Shown here one piece after another: positions 11,440 to 22,081 of a DNA stretch of 64,000 nt (positions are counted from its first letter, which is position 1; every line of letters begins with the position of its first letter). Position numbers and translations under genes: made by a program. Under the pieces are notes generated by a model that was not told where the DNA came from, searched no databases, and was given only the letters and a program-made list of their open reading frames with translations. Location of the stretch: assembly GCA_014607495.2 (NCBI GenBank), contig CP053156.1, positions 7,192,001 to 7,256,000 of the forward strand, written 5' to 3'. The stretch comes from Carposina sasakii (lineage: Eukaryota; Arthropoda; Insecta; Lepidoptera; Carposinidae).

Positions 11440-11575
11440 GTTCCATTAATCAGCGCGAGCGAGTCGCGGCGATAAATTAGTGTGGGGCCATAAATCGAGC
11501 GACTTCAACGCCAGTTACGCGCGCGAGCGGCCGCTGTCCGCCCCGCGCGCCGCGCCGAGCCACTGTAGTGCCACT
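11440..11575. other. GC-rich island in AT-rich DNA
   Basis: A CpG-dense patch (GCGCGCGAGCGGCCGCTG, then CCCGCGCGCCGCGCCG) preceded by GGGGCCATAAATCG. It is not repeated in the window. It could be a regulatory element or an upstream promoter region. An 87-codon minus ORF at 11505-11768 crosses it without recognisable features. Confidence 0.3.
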
Positions 11576-11959
11576 GCCGTAGAGGAGAACCTGGGAACTT
11601 GTTATATCGTGGGTACAAAGGCATTGGGTCATTGAAGTCAAATACGTCGGTACTCTGACATGGTAGGTGAAATCGTAGGTACGTGAACGTTGCTACTCTG
11701 CCCGTATAGATGGCGGTAAGGTATGAAATAAACAAAATGTAAGTGACTTTAAAAAAATACAGTTTCAATAAAACGTTTGAAGCATTTTTCTCGTACAGTC
11801 GTTAATCAGGTGAGACGTCAAGCACCTTGCCAAAAGAAAATAAAAATACTGAAAGGGATTGATTTATTTATTACATATCTACATGTATATAAGTATGCGG
11901 TTCTGCGGCTTTGCTCTTGCACACTGGAATAAAATAAAATAATATTAACAGCCATTGAG
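11576..11959. other. No gene seen
   Basis: AT-rich sequence after the GC island. Nothing recognised. Confidence 0.4.
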
Positions 11960-12095
11960 ATTTTTTGAAAACTGACCTTGAGATATTTTTTGCACGTCTG
12001 ATATTTAATATTTAAATGTTTTCATACAAAATATCAAATTTGGAATTTTAAAATCTGGAATAAGTTTTGATCTCTAGTATAGAATTGTCCATAAA
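11960..12095 (+). repeat. Family N copy N1
   Basis: Shares CTTGAGATATTTTTTGCA, TGTTTTCATACAAAAT and TCT(A/T)GTATAGAA(A)TTG with 44835-44965. Unclassified. Confidence 0.5.
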
Positions 12096-12424
12096 CTTTT
12101 TACATAATTGAAAGAATCGAAGATATAGCCTCAAATTACCGACATAAAACCTCACACAGACAACCACATACCCAGTTTTACACCACACCAAAGTCCATAG
12201 GAGGTTTTAATATTAATTGCTCCTTGGTCCGCCAAGAGCCGGAGATGGCTGCGGTAAATAAAGCTCCCATGCTGCCTGTCAATTCACGTAACCCGAGCTG
12301 AATAGAACTGCTTCTTAAACGAATATGGCCTGACCCTAGGCGCACACATTATTGAGATTAAGTTGGCATAGACTGGTCTATATTAGAAGCAAAGCGTTCT
12401 TATAGTCGCGTTGGTTATATGTGC
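12096..12424. other. Unique block, no gene seen
   Basis: 12170-12330 is moderately GC-rich and not repeated here. It contains GGTCCGCCAAGAGCCGGAGA. A candidate conserved noncoding block only. Confidence 0.3.
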
Positions 12425-12610
12425 ATACAGATACGGCTGTGTTTTCGAAATGAGGCAGAAAGAGCTGCAGGATCATAAAGAAGATCTCACAACCACGTTT
12501 AGCATTGCGGGGGTAGATAAAAGATAAAGGGTAAATGATCGGTGACTAGATAACTGACCGCCTAAAAAATGCCCGAATTCCTCAGTCGACTTTATAATAT
12601 GCACGGACTA
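12425..12610 (-). repeat. Family F copy
   Basis: Minus-strand family F: CGGCTGTGTTTTCGAAATG, GCAGGATCATAAAGAAGATC, CCACGTTTAGCATTGCGGGG, then TCAGTCGACTTTATAA. Confidence 0.65.
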
Positions 12611-12997
12611 AGAAACCTAACACGTATTTGTTAAGGTTATATTAAGCAATAATCTATATAAACAGTTAAAATAACAGTAAAATTAAAACATCTCTCATCT
12701 CAGTGAGTTTATTTCGTTTTACATCGAGTCTCTCTATGTTCTTTTAATTAACTTTTACTAAGAGTTTTTATGAAAGTTATTTCTGAGTCGCATTCTGCAG
12801 TTTGCTCCTAATTGCTTTGTTCCTGGAGATTAAATTGTTCAAATTAACTGTAGTTATATAGGTTTTGCGAGTCTTACGAAGGTAATTTAAGTTATACTAA
12901 TATAGTTTATAACTCTGTAAAACTGCTAACATACCTACAGACAAAGTGGGTAACAGCACATTACTATGTAAAGATAAAATTAATAAAACCTACATAT
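12611..12997. other. No gene seen
   Basis: AT-rich interval without recognisable features. Confidence 0.4.
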
Positions 12998-13319
12998 ACA
13001 TGACTGTGTTCTCGAAAAACGGTAGCTAAAACTTCCAAAGTTCCAAGGGTCCAAAGTTGAGTAAATACTGTGTTTTTCTGCATAAATGCACATAGTCGCG
13101 CGTAGCAAGATTTTTTCACGAGAAATAGTCAATATCTGTTTATGAAAAAACTAGCATAAACACTGGACACTATAAATTTCGCCCGATCAAGTAATTAAAT
13201 TTTAATTTTTTCAAAAAAAATTACATCGTTTCCCAGCGTTTTTTTTTTGCATAAACTTAATTTATTTGATCTATAGCGTACGTACCCTTCGTTAAGGGTG
13301 GCAACGAAAAAACATCCCG
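12998..13319 (-). mobile_element. Family C copy C3, truncated, joined to an F fragment
   Basis: 12998-13030 (GACTGTGTTCTCGAAAAACG) is a scrap of family F. From 13031 the sequence follows family C (GGGTCCAAAGTTGAGTAAAT) to the right end ACATCCCG|TA at 13319. The CAGGATG end and about 100 bp are missing, so a deletion or recombination created the junction. Confidence 0.65.
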
Positions 13320-13734
13320 TATAATCCTTGCCCCTATAGTATTTGAACCCATTAGCTTAAAAGTCAGGGTTACTACCAACAACCCCAATCAGGACCTGCA
13401 AGCTTCAAGGTTTGTCGGAATACGAATCTAGGACCTTTCACTCTGGCTACCACTGCATAAATCCAGTCAAATCTTTAACCCAGTAATCCCGATCCTTATC
13501 AAACCTCACTAAATGCAACTTGCAGAATTTATTTGCATTTAAATAAGCGTTTGTGTCGTATATCCCGACGTCAGGCAGAACCCGCGAATGTCGCCGTCCG
13601 GGCTGTTCGCTCCGGAATTAACGCTCCCGTGGATAGCTCACTCGAGAATTATGTGCTTTTACGTTTTTTGATCCCTTTATTTCGCTATATGTAAAAAATA
13701 TAATTTTAATCCTGGTTTAGAGAGTGTCATATAT
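13320..13734. other. No gene seen
   Basis: Partly GC-rich unique DNA (around 13560-13640). No ORF or repeat recognised. Confidence 0.4.
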
Positions 13735-13930
13735 AGGTATACACAGCTGAAAATATGAGGTCGGCCAGAACTCGCATAGGAAATCCTAGAGCCACGTTTA
13801 GCGAGTTCAGATGGTAATGAGTGACAAGTTGCTAGCTCATCGGCTAAAAGAATGCCCCTATATTACTTAGTCAACTCTTACGACTTGTAAGGAAAGAGAT
13901 GCAGCTGATGTATTCTAGTAAAACCCCGCA
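13735..13930 (-). repeat. Family F copy
   Basis: Contains AGTGACAAGTTGCTAGCTCA, CAACTCTTACGAC and GAGATGCAGCTGATGTATTC, the core of family F, on the minus strand. Confidence 0.7.
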
Positions 13931-14580
13931 GTACTGTCATCCATGTTATTATACGTTTTTTCCCGCTCAACTCATCCTCAACCACTGAGAACGAAAATTT
14001 CAATAGAGAAGATGTAAAGTATCCAGATATATAGTGAAAGGTTTTCCTTACACGGTACCTACCAGTACCATAACAGACTTAAAATTACAACCTGATAACT
14101 TGGATAAAATCTTCGCTAACCCAATCAATTTGAATTAACTGCGGCTTAATCAAAACTCCGTAGAACTAGTACCTGTAATTAACGAACAGTAATCAACTCT
14201 GAACTGTTCCAAAGAGGTCCGAGTCCTGACCAAACAGTAGGTACCTCTGTTCGACGTCAATTTTACTAATTGGAGACCTATTAACTGCTAAGAAAGTCCC
14301 TGACTTAGGCACGGCTCACATTAGGCGGTTTGTTTGTTTGACCAATAAGACATCAATTTAGTGGTAAATTTATTTGGTTAATGTAAGTAGACAGCAGTTT
14401 TGTAACCAAACCAAATTATAAATAGGTATCAATCAACAAATCATAGAAAACCATTGCTGAAAATGGATGAAAAGTATTCAGCAACGTAGATACACGTTAC
14501 CTTTATATTGCAAACGAGGTCACAAAATTAAGTAAATGATAAAATTATTAAAATCAGACTTCTGATTCCCGGTATTCACA
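13931..14580. other. No gene seen
   Basis: AT-rich unique DNA. Nothing recognised. Confidence 0.4.
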
Positions 14581-14838
14581 TCAGAGTTCTAAATAGAACG
14601 TCACCGACAGTAAAAAATGCAATAAACGAAAAACGTCGATAAATCTTAAAAGTACTTGCGTAAGTAACACAAAAAGCACCCCGTGTAACTCGCGCCTCCG
14701 TTCAAAGTCGCTCTGCATTAAGCAAGTTGCGACACAAGTGGTGGACAGTATTTGCATACGTCGCTCACTTGACCGGCAACTCGACTTGCTGCTTGCTACT
14801 AATGACGCGCCACTTCGACTGCGGTCGCAAGGAAACAA
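14581..14838 (-). other. Unsupported 85-codon ORF in a non-repetitive patch
   Basis: The minus-strand ORF has a Ser/Arg-rich start and a hydrophobic Leu/Phe/Val-rich C-terminal third that might span a membrane. I recognise no family and see no clear splice or promoter context. The DNA is not repeated in the window and is somewhat GC-rich at the ORF start. It could be an exon or pure chance, and I favour chance. Confidence 0.1.
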
Positions 14839-14934
14839 CTGGGGGTTATCTTACCTACCTACTTCATTATATTCGTATAAAATTAGTATAACATTACTTT
14901 GTTTCGCGATTCGTTAATTTCAAATCACACTTAA

Positions 14935-15110
14935 AATAGGTTAGCCAGAATTGGTCATAAATGAAATCCCACAGTCACGTTTATATGCCCAGTTGTTTCC
15001 TTCCTTGATCAGTAACAAGTTGCCGAGGTTCTTAGTAGACTCTTTCGACATGCACAGAAAGAGATGCAGCTGATGTATTGAAGTGAAGTTCTGGATTAGC
15101 ACAGGCAGAG
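14935..15110 (-). repeat. Family F copy, diverged
   Basis: Contains AGTAACAAGTTGCCGAGGTT, GTAGACTCTTTCGACATGCA and GAGATGCAGCTGATGTATTG. Confidence 0.6.
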
Positions 15111-16249
15111 AGAAGTATATGTCTGTGATATTTTTAAAATTTATGTTGAAAACTATCCTTACGATAACCTATAGTACACATTTAGAGTTCTCTCATGTTC
15201 TACTAGATTCGTCGCAATCGTAGTTGTCCCATGAATCCCGCGACTGCAACACACTTATACTCTATTTATGAACAACTTAATACATACGTCAATAAATAGG
15301 CTCAATGATATAGGTTATCTCAACTCACTGACAACAACCTCAAATCAGGCCCAAAGTATGCACGAGGCACCCATCATTAGTTACTAACGTATCGTATCGA
15401 TACTCAATCAATCACTTCTCGATTGTTGCGAGCGATACAATCATACCGACTCGCGCGCGACTCGACATCTTTCACCCGACGATGTCTTGCAAATGTAATG
15501 CTTTCAATAAGGGCATGGAAATCTACATTGTTTGATATGTATGTGTGCCTATATCTTCAGATATTCTTATAAGATATTATAAGTTGTAGTATATTTAGCA
15601 CTTAGATTTAGCAGATCCTCATTAGGGTCTATGGTCTATGTTCAGATCCCCTATTACTTCTTATGTTGCATTCTGTTCCATAGATTCCCGAAAATGTAAT
15701 CACAATATTAGTTATGGAATTCGATTGAAAAGTTATCTATATAATCTATATCAAACTGTTAAAGCACTAAAACATACTTACATCAGTTTAAAATTATATA
15801 TAGTCCATACCATACTACAACAGAAAAAGACGCAACGTAAATTAAATATATTTCACAAATCGAACAGCGGACAGAACAACTTCACTCCACTCTGCAAAAG
15901 TGAAAAGCGTCCCAGCGCAGATAATAAAAACCAATGTACCTTTTAACACGCCGGAGCAGGAAACGAACAGATTTCCCGAGGTATAATTTGCACGGCATGA
16001 ATAGCTGTTCACACGACATAAATCCCGGCCGGTCGCGGGAATTACTGCAAGTCCGGGAAACAATCACCGCGACTCAGTCCCGCAGTTTTTAATCCCTGGA
16101 GCTGAAACTTTTTAATTTCGCCGGTGTGGAGTTACGGGCCACCTTAGTCAGGGAGCTTAAAGAAGCCTTACCTATACAATTTAGTTTTTAACTTGTACAA
16201 ATTTTATGTACATTCCCGTGTACGTGATGGTATGTGCTGAGTATCCAAT
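15111..16249. other. Unique DNA with a DRE-like motif, no gene seen
   Basis: An exact TATCGATA at 15395-15402 matches the known DREF-binding element of insects. It sits in a TCGAT/CGATA-rich patch (15390-15480). Two overlapping minus ORFs near 15842-16067 and one plus ORF at 15638-15946 (102 codons) have no recognisable domain. A functional role is speculative. Confidence 0.25.
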
Positions 16250-16405
16250 AGAATGCGTGGCTTCACTAGAATACATCAACTGCCTCTCCTTCCTCAGGTG
16301 ATAAGCTCTTGTCCCTGATAAATTGACATCTGTCCCTGCTATGCTAAACGTGGCTATAGAATCTCCTTTATGATTTCGGGAACACAGCCGTATGTATACG
16401 TTTGT
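16250..16405 (+). repeat. Family F copy, internally shortened
   Basis: GGCTTCACTAGAATACATCA leads to GGTGATAAGCTCTTGTC, then GCTATGCTAAACGTGGCTAT and GGGAACACAGCCGT. Confidence 0.7.
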
Positions 16406-16500
16406 AATAATATCTGATTAGTGTTGTTTCTGAAGCCTGATACTAATGCTCTCGAAGAAAATGTCTTGTTAAATGATTAGTTACTCATATTGGCGCATAT

Positions 16501-16756
16501 GGCCGCGTGGTGCCGGCAGAGTAGAATTCGTACCACCCCATGTCTGCCCGTGGGTATCGTACGAGGCGATTAAGGGTTTCCGGAAGGTGGGCAGCAGCGC
16601 CTCCCTCGTTGACAACATAGTCCAAAATACAAACTGCGGTCACCAACCCGCCTGCCCAGCGTGGTGACTGTGGGCTAATACCCCCATGGCAGTCTTGTGG
16701 CGTACCCTGGGGAAGGCCTACGTCCAGCAGTGGACTGCAATAGGCTGATGATGATG
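16501..16756 (+). mobile_element. Family B SINE copy B4, complete, 12-bp target duplication
   Basis: The best copy of the SINE, 256 bp, from GGCCGCGTGGTGCCGGCAGA to CAATAGGCTGATGATGATG. It is flanked by the perfect 12-bp direct repeat ATTGGCGCATAT (16489-16500 and 16757-16768). From CTTGTGGCGTACCCTGGGG onward it matches the end of the RTE LINE relics at 27.2 and 61.4 kb, so that LINE's machinery probably copied it. I see no clear tRNA A or B box in the head. The 64- and 111-codon ORFs across it are not genes. Confidence 0.92.
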
Positions 16757-16768
16757 ATTGGCGCATAT

Positions 16769-17241
16769 AAATATCAAGACTTAGCAAAATAACTTCACAA
16801 TCTTGTATCACATTATTCATATAAAGGTTACCAAAAAATATGTCTCATTTACGTTACAGTAAAAGTAGAGCCATCTTCCCCTAGCTCCTCGACTACACAC
16901 GACACGGCGGCGCGGGGACATCGCGCGGTCCACTTTGTTTACAGACACACTCTCGGTTTTAATCCCCCGATGTCCCCTATACATGACTTTTGCACTCGCT
17001 TACGGTTGTAGCAATTTCGATCCGAATCCAATCCAAATAATGAGAAAGAATAAGATGTTATCAAATTGAATTACTCACACTTTCATTCTGTATGGTCCCA
17101 AAGACAAACTTTCTGTTTTAAATTCATTTTAATAAATTAAATTGAAATCATATTGTAGGTAAGTAACCTCACATGTATGAAAGTCAGAGACCTGTGAAAA
17201 TTACGAGAATAAGTAAACTGCTCATATAGGATTTATTTGAT
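16769..17241. other. No gene seen
   Basis: Mixed unique DNA with a GC-rich patch near 16885-16925. Nothing recognised. Confidence 0.4.
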
Positions 17242-17345
17242 ATAAAATTATTAATAAAGAAAATGGAAAAAACTCTTCACCCGAGTGGGAATCGAACCCA
17301 CGACCGCTGCAAACCGTGCCAGCCGCTATAACCACTAAGCCATTT
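17242..17345 (-). mobile_element. Family H tRNA-derived SINE copy H1
   Basis: The minus strand carries a tRNA-like head: A-box-like TGGCTTAGTGGTTATAG and B box GGTTCGATTCC inside GTGGGTTCGATTCCCAC. The AT-rich body TTTCTTTATTAATAATTTTA follows. The 5' part of the head is lost. It is a SINE, not a tRNA gene, because the anticodon stem does not fold and the same body recurs at other sites. Confidence 0.7.
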
Positions 17346-17397
17346 AATAATCATTAATTACCTTCATCTGCTTAAAGGTAAAGTAGAGAAGCCAAAT

Positions 17398-17491
17398 GGA
17401 ACTATAGAACCGATAATTTAATATTTAGAAGGACAATAGGCACATACAGCGATGTTCATCAACTTTATTACTACTGAGCTATTATACTTTT
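17398..17491 (+). repeat. 94-bp direct repeat, left copy
   Basis: Runs from GGAACTATAGAACCGATAAT to GAGCTATTATACTTTT and is repeated almost exactly at 17635-17729. The pair brackets a short-period AT-rich array. Confidence 0.9.
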
Positions 17492-17634
17492 GGAACTATA
17501 GAACCGATAATATTATAATATTATACCGATTATATAATAATAATATTATACCGATTATATTATATTATACCGATTATATTATATTATACCGATTATAATA
17601 TAGTATTATACCGATTATATTATATTATACTTAT
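17492..17634. repeat. AT-rich minisatellite, roughly 19-24-bp period
   Basis: At least five units of the form (A)TACCGATTATATTATATT in tandem between the two 94-bp repeats. ACCGATAAT also occurs in the flanking repeat, so the array may have grown from its first bases by slippage. Confidence 0.85.
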
Positions 17635-17729
17635 GGAACTATAGAACCGATAATTTAATATTTAGAAGGACAATAGGCACATACAGCGATGTTCATCAAC
17701 TTTATTACTACTGAAGCTATTATACTTTT
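17635..17729 (+). repeat. 94-bp direct repeat, right copy
   Basis: 95 bp, differing from the left copy by one inserted A (GAAGCTATT versus GAGCTATT). The near identity implies a recent duplication. Confidence 0.9.
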
Positions 17730-17753
17730 GCGACTGTAAAATGTATAGATATA

Positions 17754-18131
17754 CAGGATGATTTTTGATCGTCAACGTTCCTCAAAACTACGGAATCTCC
17801 TCATCGTTACGATCATTTTTCTCTATGGAAGCATACCTGGGAAGTGTCTGGTTTCCAAAATATTAGGGTCCAAAGTTGAGTAAATAGACTGCGTTTTTCT
17901 GCATAAATGCACATTGCCGCGTCTAGCAAGATTTTTTTTACGAGAAATTATATCTGTCTATGATAAAACTAGCATAAACACTGGACACTATAAATTTCTC
18001 CCAATGAAGTATTAATTTTTTTTTTCAAAAAAATTTACATCGTTTTCCAGCATTTTTTTGGCATAAACTCACTTTATTTGATGTATAGAGTACGTACCCT
18101 TCGTTAAGGGTGGCAACGAAAAAATACCTTG
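17754..18131 (-). mobile_element. Family C copy C4, 378 bp
   Basis: TA|CAGGATGATTTTTGATCG on the left, and AAATACCTTG|TA on the right, where two bases of the CACCCTG end have mutated. TA is kept on both sides. Confidence 0.75.
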
Positions 18132-19412
18132 TAGTATTATTCTCTATTTCGTATTCACGTGCAATTTTGTATGATTTAATTACCTAAGTGTTGGCGACAA
18201 CTATGACTGCACGAGTTCTAGGTACAAAAGATAGCGGGGTCAAGCTGTACGATCCCACGTGGAATTACTTTATACGTTGTTTATATTATTCTCCTCTTCA
18301 TTGTTAATATAGATTGTTATTTTAAAATTATGATAACGTTCCAATTCGGTTTTGTAATTGAACTCATTGTCCTGTATTTTGTTCAAATGTTATGTAAATA
18401 AATTCTATACTTTACATTATATAATTAAATATGAAACCAATACCTAACAAGTTGTACTGTATTTGTTAGAACCTTTGGACAGTGTATGTTTTACGTGGGG
18501 TGTGATATTCTATTTTCCATGCAAAAAAAGCCTTGCGTCAAGAGGTACGCTATAACCTATATAGCGTTAATCAGAGGTCGCGATATCTATGAGTAAAACT
18601 AATAATACTAACACAATATAAATAGAAAGAGATAGCCAGTATTTCAATCGTTCTCGGCTAAAATCGATCACATCTGATCTGTTCAGATTTTTTCACCAAT
18701 TCCTTTTACGTTTCCTGGTAAAAAAAAAAACAAGATCATCACGAGCTACACGCGTAAACAAACAATAAACTAACAAACAAACACGCGCCCCAACTTCTAG
18801 AGGGGACTTTAGGGGACTTAATAAATAACGCACTAGAAAGTTTCGCGAAATTACTATAAAATATTCGCAAAAATTATCAGCGAGCGGTAGACGCGAAGTT
18901 TTAACGCGCTTTATTGCCGTGTAGCTTCCCCTTTACAATGATAATGTTGCCAGGAATTACCGGCGGGCGATGTTTTAGGGTAAAAGTACCGACAAATAAA
19001 AATACGAGAGTTGTTTTTATTAGGTTTCCTTAAAAATCATGAATCATTCCAAAACAAAATATTTATCTATACATATAAATAAGCAAAGAAAACACTTTGT
19101 ATACATATACGAGTACTAACCCCTTTTTACCTAATTATTAAACTGTGAAGTAAAGGGTTTACCTTCAGGTGATGAGCTACCTACGAGTATTTGTCATAGA
19201 TCTACACTTTTTGCTGTAGGTATATTATATAGGTATGTATAAATCAAATTATACTCTTTTCCAATAATTTATGACGATAATATTTATCTATGTTTAGTGA
19301 CACCTACGCAATGACATATAAAAAATATAAGTTATAATTTTATAATAAAATTTTAACCACTACGCGACCACTAATCCCCTAATTATCTTAACAAATACGT
19401 TACCAGTACTAT
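18132..19412. other. Unique DNA, no gene seen
   Basis: 18835-18990 is a GC-richer, non-repeated block (GCGAGCGGTAGACGCGAAGT, GAATTACCGGCGGGCGATG) and could be a conserved noncoding element. The rest is AT-rich. Confidence 0.35.
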
Positions 19413-19665
19413 AATAATAATAATAAATAATAAATATTCACACACTACACAACACATTAACCTAGTCCCACATTAAGATCCCTAAGGTCTTGTGTCGTGG
19501 GTACTGGAGCAACGGTATATAAATACATTTATAAGTATAGAAACATCCATGACTCGGAAACAAACATCGATATTCATCATATCAATGTTTGCACCTACCG
19601 GGATTCGAACCTAGGACCTATGGCGTCGCAGGCAGGGTCACTACCTACTACACCAATCGGCCGTC
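19413..19665 (-). mobile_element. Family G tRNA-derived SINE copy G1
   Basis: On the minus strand: 5' GACGGCCGATTGGTGTAGTA, A-box-like TGGTGTAGTAGGTAGTG, B-box GGTTCGAATCC, a tRNA-unrelated body and a (TTA)n-type tail (plus-strand ATAATAATAATAA at 19413-19436). It is about 250 bp and is homologous to 29618-29863 and 45901-46118. The 90-codon plus ORF through it is a shadow. Confidence 0.85.
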
Positions 19666-20177
19666 AATCCCCTAGTATAACATCTCATCACATAACAAAC
19701 CGCTTACAAGCGCGAACACAACGAACAATGTGCCTATTACGTATCGCTTCACCAACAAAGCCTGATTGAATTACCTCCAGTGTCTACAAAGTGCTTCATC
19801 GACGTAAGCACACTTCGACGCAGATTGCCTGTACGTAATACGTACCTGCGGGCTAGTGCACGGGATGTAGAGATTATGGACAGAGCAAAAATTACTGCGA
19901 CACTGCAATTAGCTTGCATAAAAAAACAGGTAACACTTAACACAATGTATAGAGCTGCTTAAAAAAAGGTATAGGTTACATTTTATCCTAGACGATACTT
20001 TATATTTTTCCTGGAATTTGGGCCTGGGGATTTAGTTAGGTCATTGATATTCGTATTAAATATATAAATACAAAATGGAGTATCTGGAAGTGCAGAATTG
20101 CGTAAGAGAGCTTAGCGGGGTAAGATGTATAATAAGATCAGTGATAAGTTTAGTTCGAACACTCCTGTAGTATTCAA
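19666..20177. other. No gene seen
   Basis: Two overlapping ORFs of 60-64 codons on opposite strands (19749-19962) have no recognisable domain. Confidence 0.4.
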
Positions 20178-20370
20178 GTGGACTGCAGAAAAAACAAAAT
20201 GTCGAAATTATCCGGGATAAAACATTTTCCCGGTATAAAAAGTAGCCTATATGTCAAGTTGGACCTGTCACAATACCTGAAAACTACATCGAAATCGGTT
20301 CAGCCGTTTCTGAGATTAGCGTGCACAAACATCGATCCGTTACAATTTTATTATATGTACCTATAGAGGA
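20178..20370 (-). mobile_element. Family A copy A6, CTAG end missing
   Basis: Shares GTCGAAATTATCCGGGATAA, AAAGTAGCCTATATGTCAAG and the CGATCCGTTACAATTTTATT end with A2. On the minus strand it begins A|TCCTCTATAGG. The GC-rich CTAG end is truncated. Confidence 0.6.
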
Positions 20371-20827
20371 TTGTAAAGTACCAACTCAATAATAATTGCT
20401 AAATTAAAATAGAGTTTTTCGGTCCGAAACTTAAAAAATATGTAAAACTTGGAGCTATTTCCCCTGCTCTTTCACGTCTCTACATCCTTGCAATACCTAC
20501 ACAAACAAGGTAGGTTAATAAAGGAATGCTCGCAGATATTGCAATGGAAATTTATGAAACGTTGGCATAAAGTTCGAACGGAGATGGTATGATAAAACAG
20601 ATCTCGTCTGCCGTGAGTTCGAATATGTAATAGAAGCAGATGTTCGGATATCTCAATATCAGGTGGAAGTTTTATTTTGATACTATTCAGCTATTCATCG
20701 CCACTCACGCCATTATTAACTGGAACTATCTGCAATAACTTTTAGAGTTATTCCTAGTTTTAACCACATCTACGAGTATCTTAAAATGTGTTGTTAATTT
20801 ACAAGCTTTGCTTAGATGACAAGCTTA
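20371..20827. other. No gene seen
   Basis: Unique AT-rich interval. Confidence 0.4.
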
Positions 20828-21065
20828 CTAGTGGACGCCCGCGGCTCCGTCCGCGTGAACTGCGGAAAAAACAAAATGTCAAAATTATCCGGGTAATAAA
20901 AATATTTTCCCGGGATAGAAAATAGCCTATGTGTTAATCCAGGGTGTCAGCTAACTCACTATCAAATTTTATTAATATCGCTCCAGCCGTTTTTATGTGA
21001 AAGAGTAACAAACATCCATCCATCCATACTCACAAACTTTCGCGTTTATAATATTATTAATAGGA
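20828..21065 (-). mobile_element. Family A copy A7, first of a head-to-tail pair
   Basis: CTAG occupies 20828-20831 (minus-strand 3' end GGGCGTCCACTAG|T). The body contains CCCGGGATAGAAAATAGCCT and CAAACTTTCGCGTTTATAAT. It ends GGA at 21065, directly abutting the CTAG of A8. Confidence 0.7.
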
Positions 21066-21223
21066 CTAGCTGTTGCCCGCGACTTTGTCTGCGTGGACTA
21101 CAGTATATTTATGTGTAGCATGTCCTTCTCCGTATTCCCTACTATGTGTATGCTAAATTTCATGAAGATTGATTAAGTAAATACAGTGTAAAAGTAACAA
21201 TTCGCATTTACAATATTAGTTGA
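21066..21223 (-). mobile_element. Family A copy A8, second of a head-to-tail pair
   Basis: CTAG at 21066-21069, then CTGTTGCCCGCGACTTTGTC. The other end is CGCATTTACAATATTAGTTG. No base separates it from A7. It is more diverged than A7. Confidence 0.65.
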
Positions 21224-21534
21224 GGCACGTCAGAAATAATATTATGTAGGCTACGTAGGTAGTTCACGTGAACAAAGTCGCTACTCATACTCATAATATT
21301 TATCATACCTATAGGATGTTCAAATTTCACCTCAAAGACGATACATCGTGATCTAATTAAGACCTCCGGGTGCGTTTTGATTACTTTTGATTCACAAAAT
21401 TGCGTCATGAGGAGCCCGGGGGTAGGGGGAGAGGGGGAGCAAATATTTGCTCGTGCCTAATAAAATCATATCGGAGCGATACCTGCGTGTGCCAAATGAG
21501 CAGTCTTGAGAATTATGAGCTTTTTTATATGTAT
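21224..21534. other. No gene seen
   Basis: Contains a G-rich patch (GGGGGTAGGGGGAGAGGGGG, near 21418-21438). Otherwise nothing recognised. Confidence 0.4.
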
Positions 21535-21720
21535 ATGTATACAAACATATACACAAGGCTGTGTTAACGAAATTGGGAAGTTAGAACTACAAGATCACAA
21601 AGGAGATCTAACAGCAACGTTTAGCATAGCAAGGACAGATGTTAATGACCAGTGACAAGTTGCTAGCTTATCGCCTGAGAGCGTGCCTGAGTTTCTTAGT
21701 CGACTCTTACGACCCTTGGA
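21535..21720 (-). repeat. Family F copy
   Basis: GGCTGTGTTAACGAAATTGG, ACAAGATCACAAAGGAGATC, CCAGTGACAAGTTGCTAGCT and AGTCGACTCTTACGACC follow the family order on the minus strand. Confidence 0.75.
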
Positions 21721-21796
21721 TAATAGCTCTGCTCTATCTTCTCTTAATATTTTCTGGTCAGCGGTGTAAAAATGCTTTCTATAGAAAGTCACATTA

Positions 21797-22081
21797 TTCA
21801 CTATGGGTGCGCCCACCACCGGGCCCTACACCCTCCACTGACCCTCGGATCTGATAACTCATAACTGCGAAAACAGGCACTTGCACTAACTACAATCGCC
21901 ACGAGAAACCAGATCCGAGCACCTACGAGTAGCATGCAAGACAATACATTACACTATTATTATGTATATATTATATATTATATTATATGTTATCAGATCC
22001 GAGATTCAGTGGAGGGTGTAGGGCCCGGTGGCACCCATGTTTGAACTTCCGAATTGTAACGCCTAATACAATTTCATTTAT
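21797..22081 (+). mobile_element. Family E copy E1, long inverted repeats, 11-bp target duplication
   Basis: A 285-bp element. It starts TTCACTATGGGTGCG and ends TACAATTTCATTTAT. It is flanked by the perfect 11-bp direct repeat AAGTCACATTA (21786-21796 and 22082-22092). The long subterminal inverted repeats include ACCGGGCCCTACACCCTCCA and its complement. The right end carries about 43 bp more than the left (TTGAACTTCCGAATTGTAAC onward), an asymmetry shared by all copies. Long inverted repeats with 10-11-bp duplications suggest a Mutator-like MITE. No transposase. Confidence 0.85.

Noticed and set aside
15638..15946. 102-codon ORF
   Set aside because: No recognisable motif; open by chance in AT-rich DNA.
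16485..16820. 111-codon minus ORF
   Set aside because: It runs antisense through the B SINE. Similar ORFs appear over other B copies.
17492..17634. CRISPR-like repeat array
   Set aside because: The units are tandem with no unique spacers and the context is eukaryotic; it is a minisatellite.
19497..19769. 90-codon ORF
   Set aside because: Lies over the G SINE and is repeated over G3 (45980-46189), so it is a repeat shadow.
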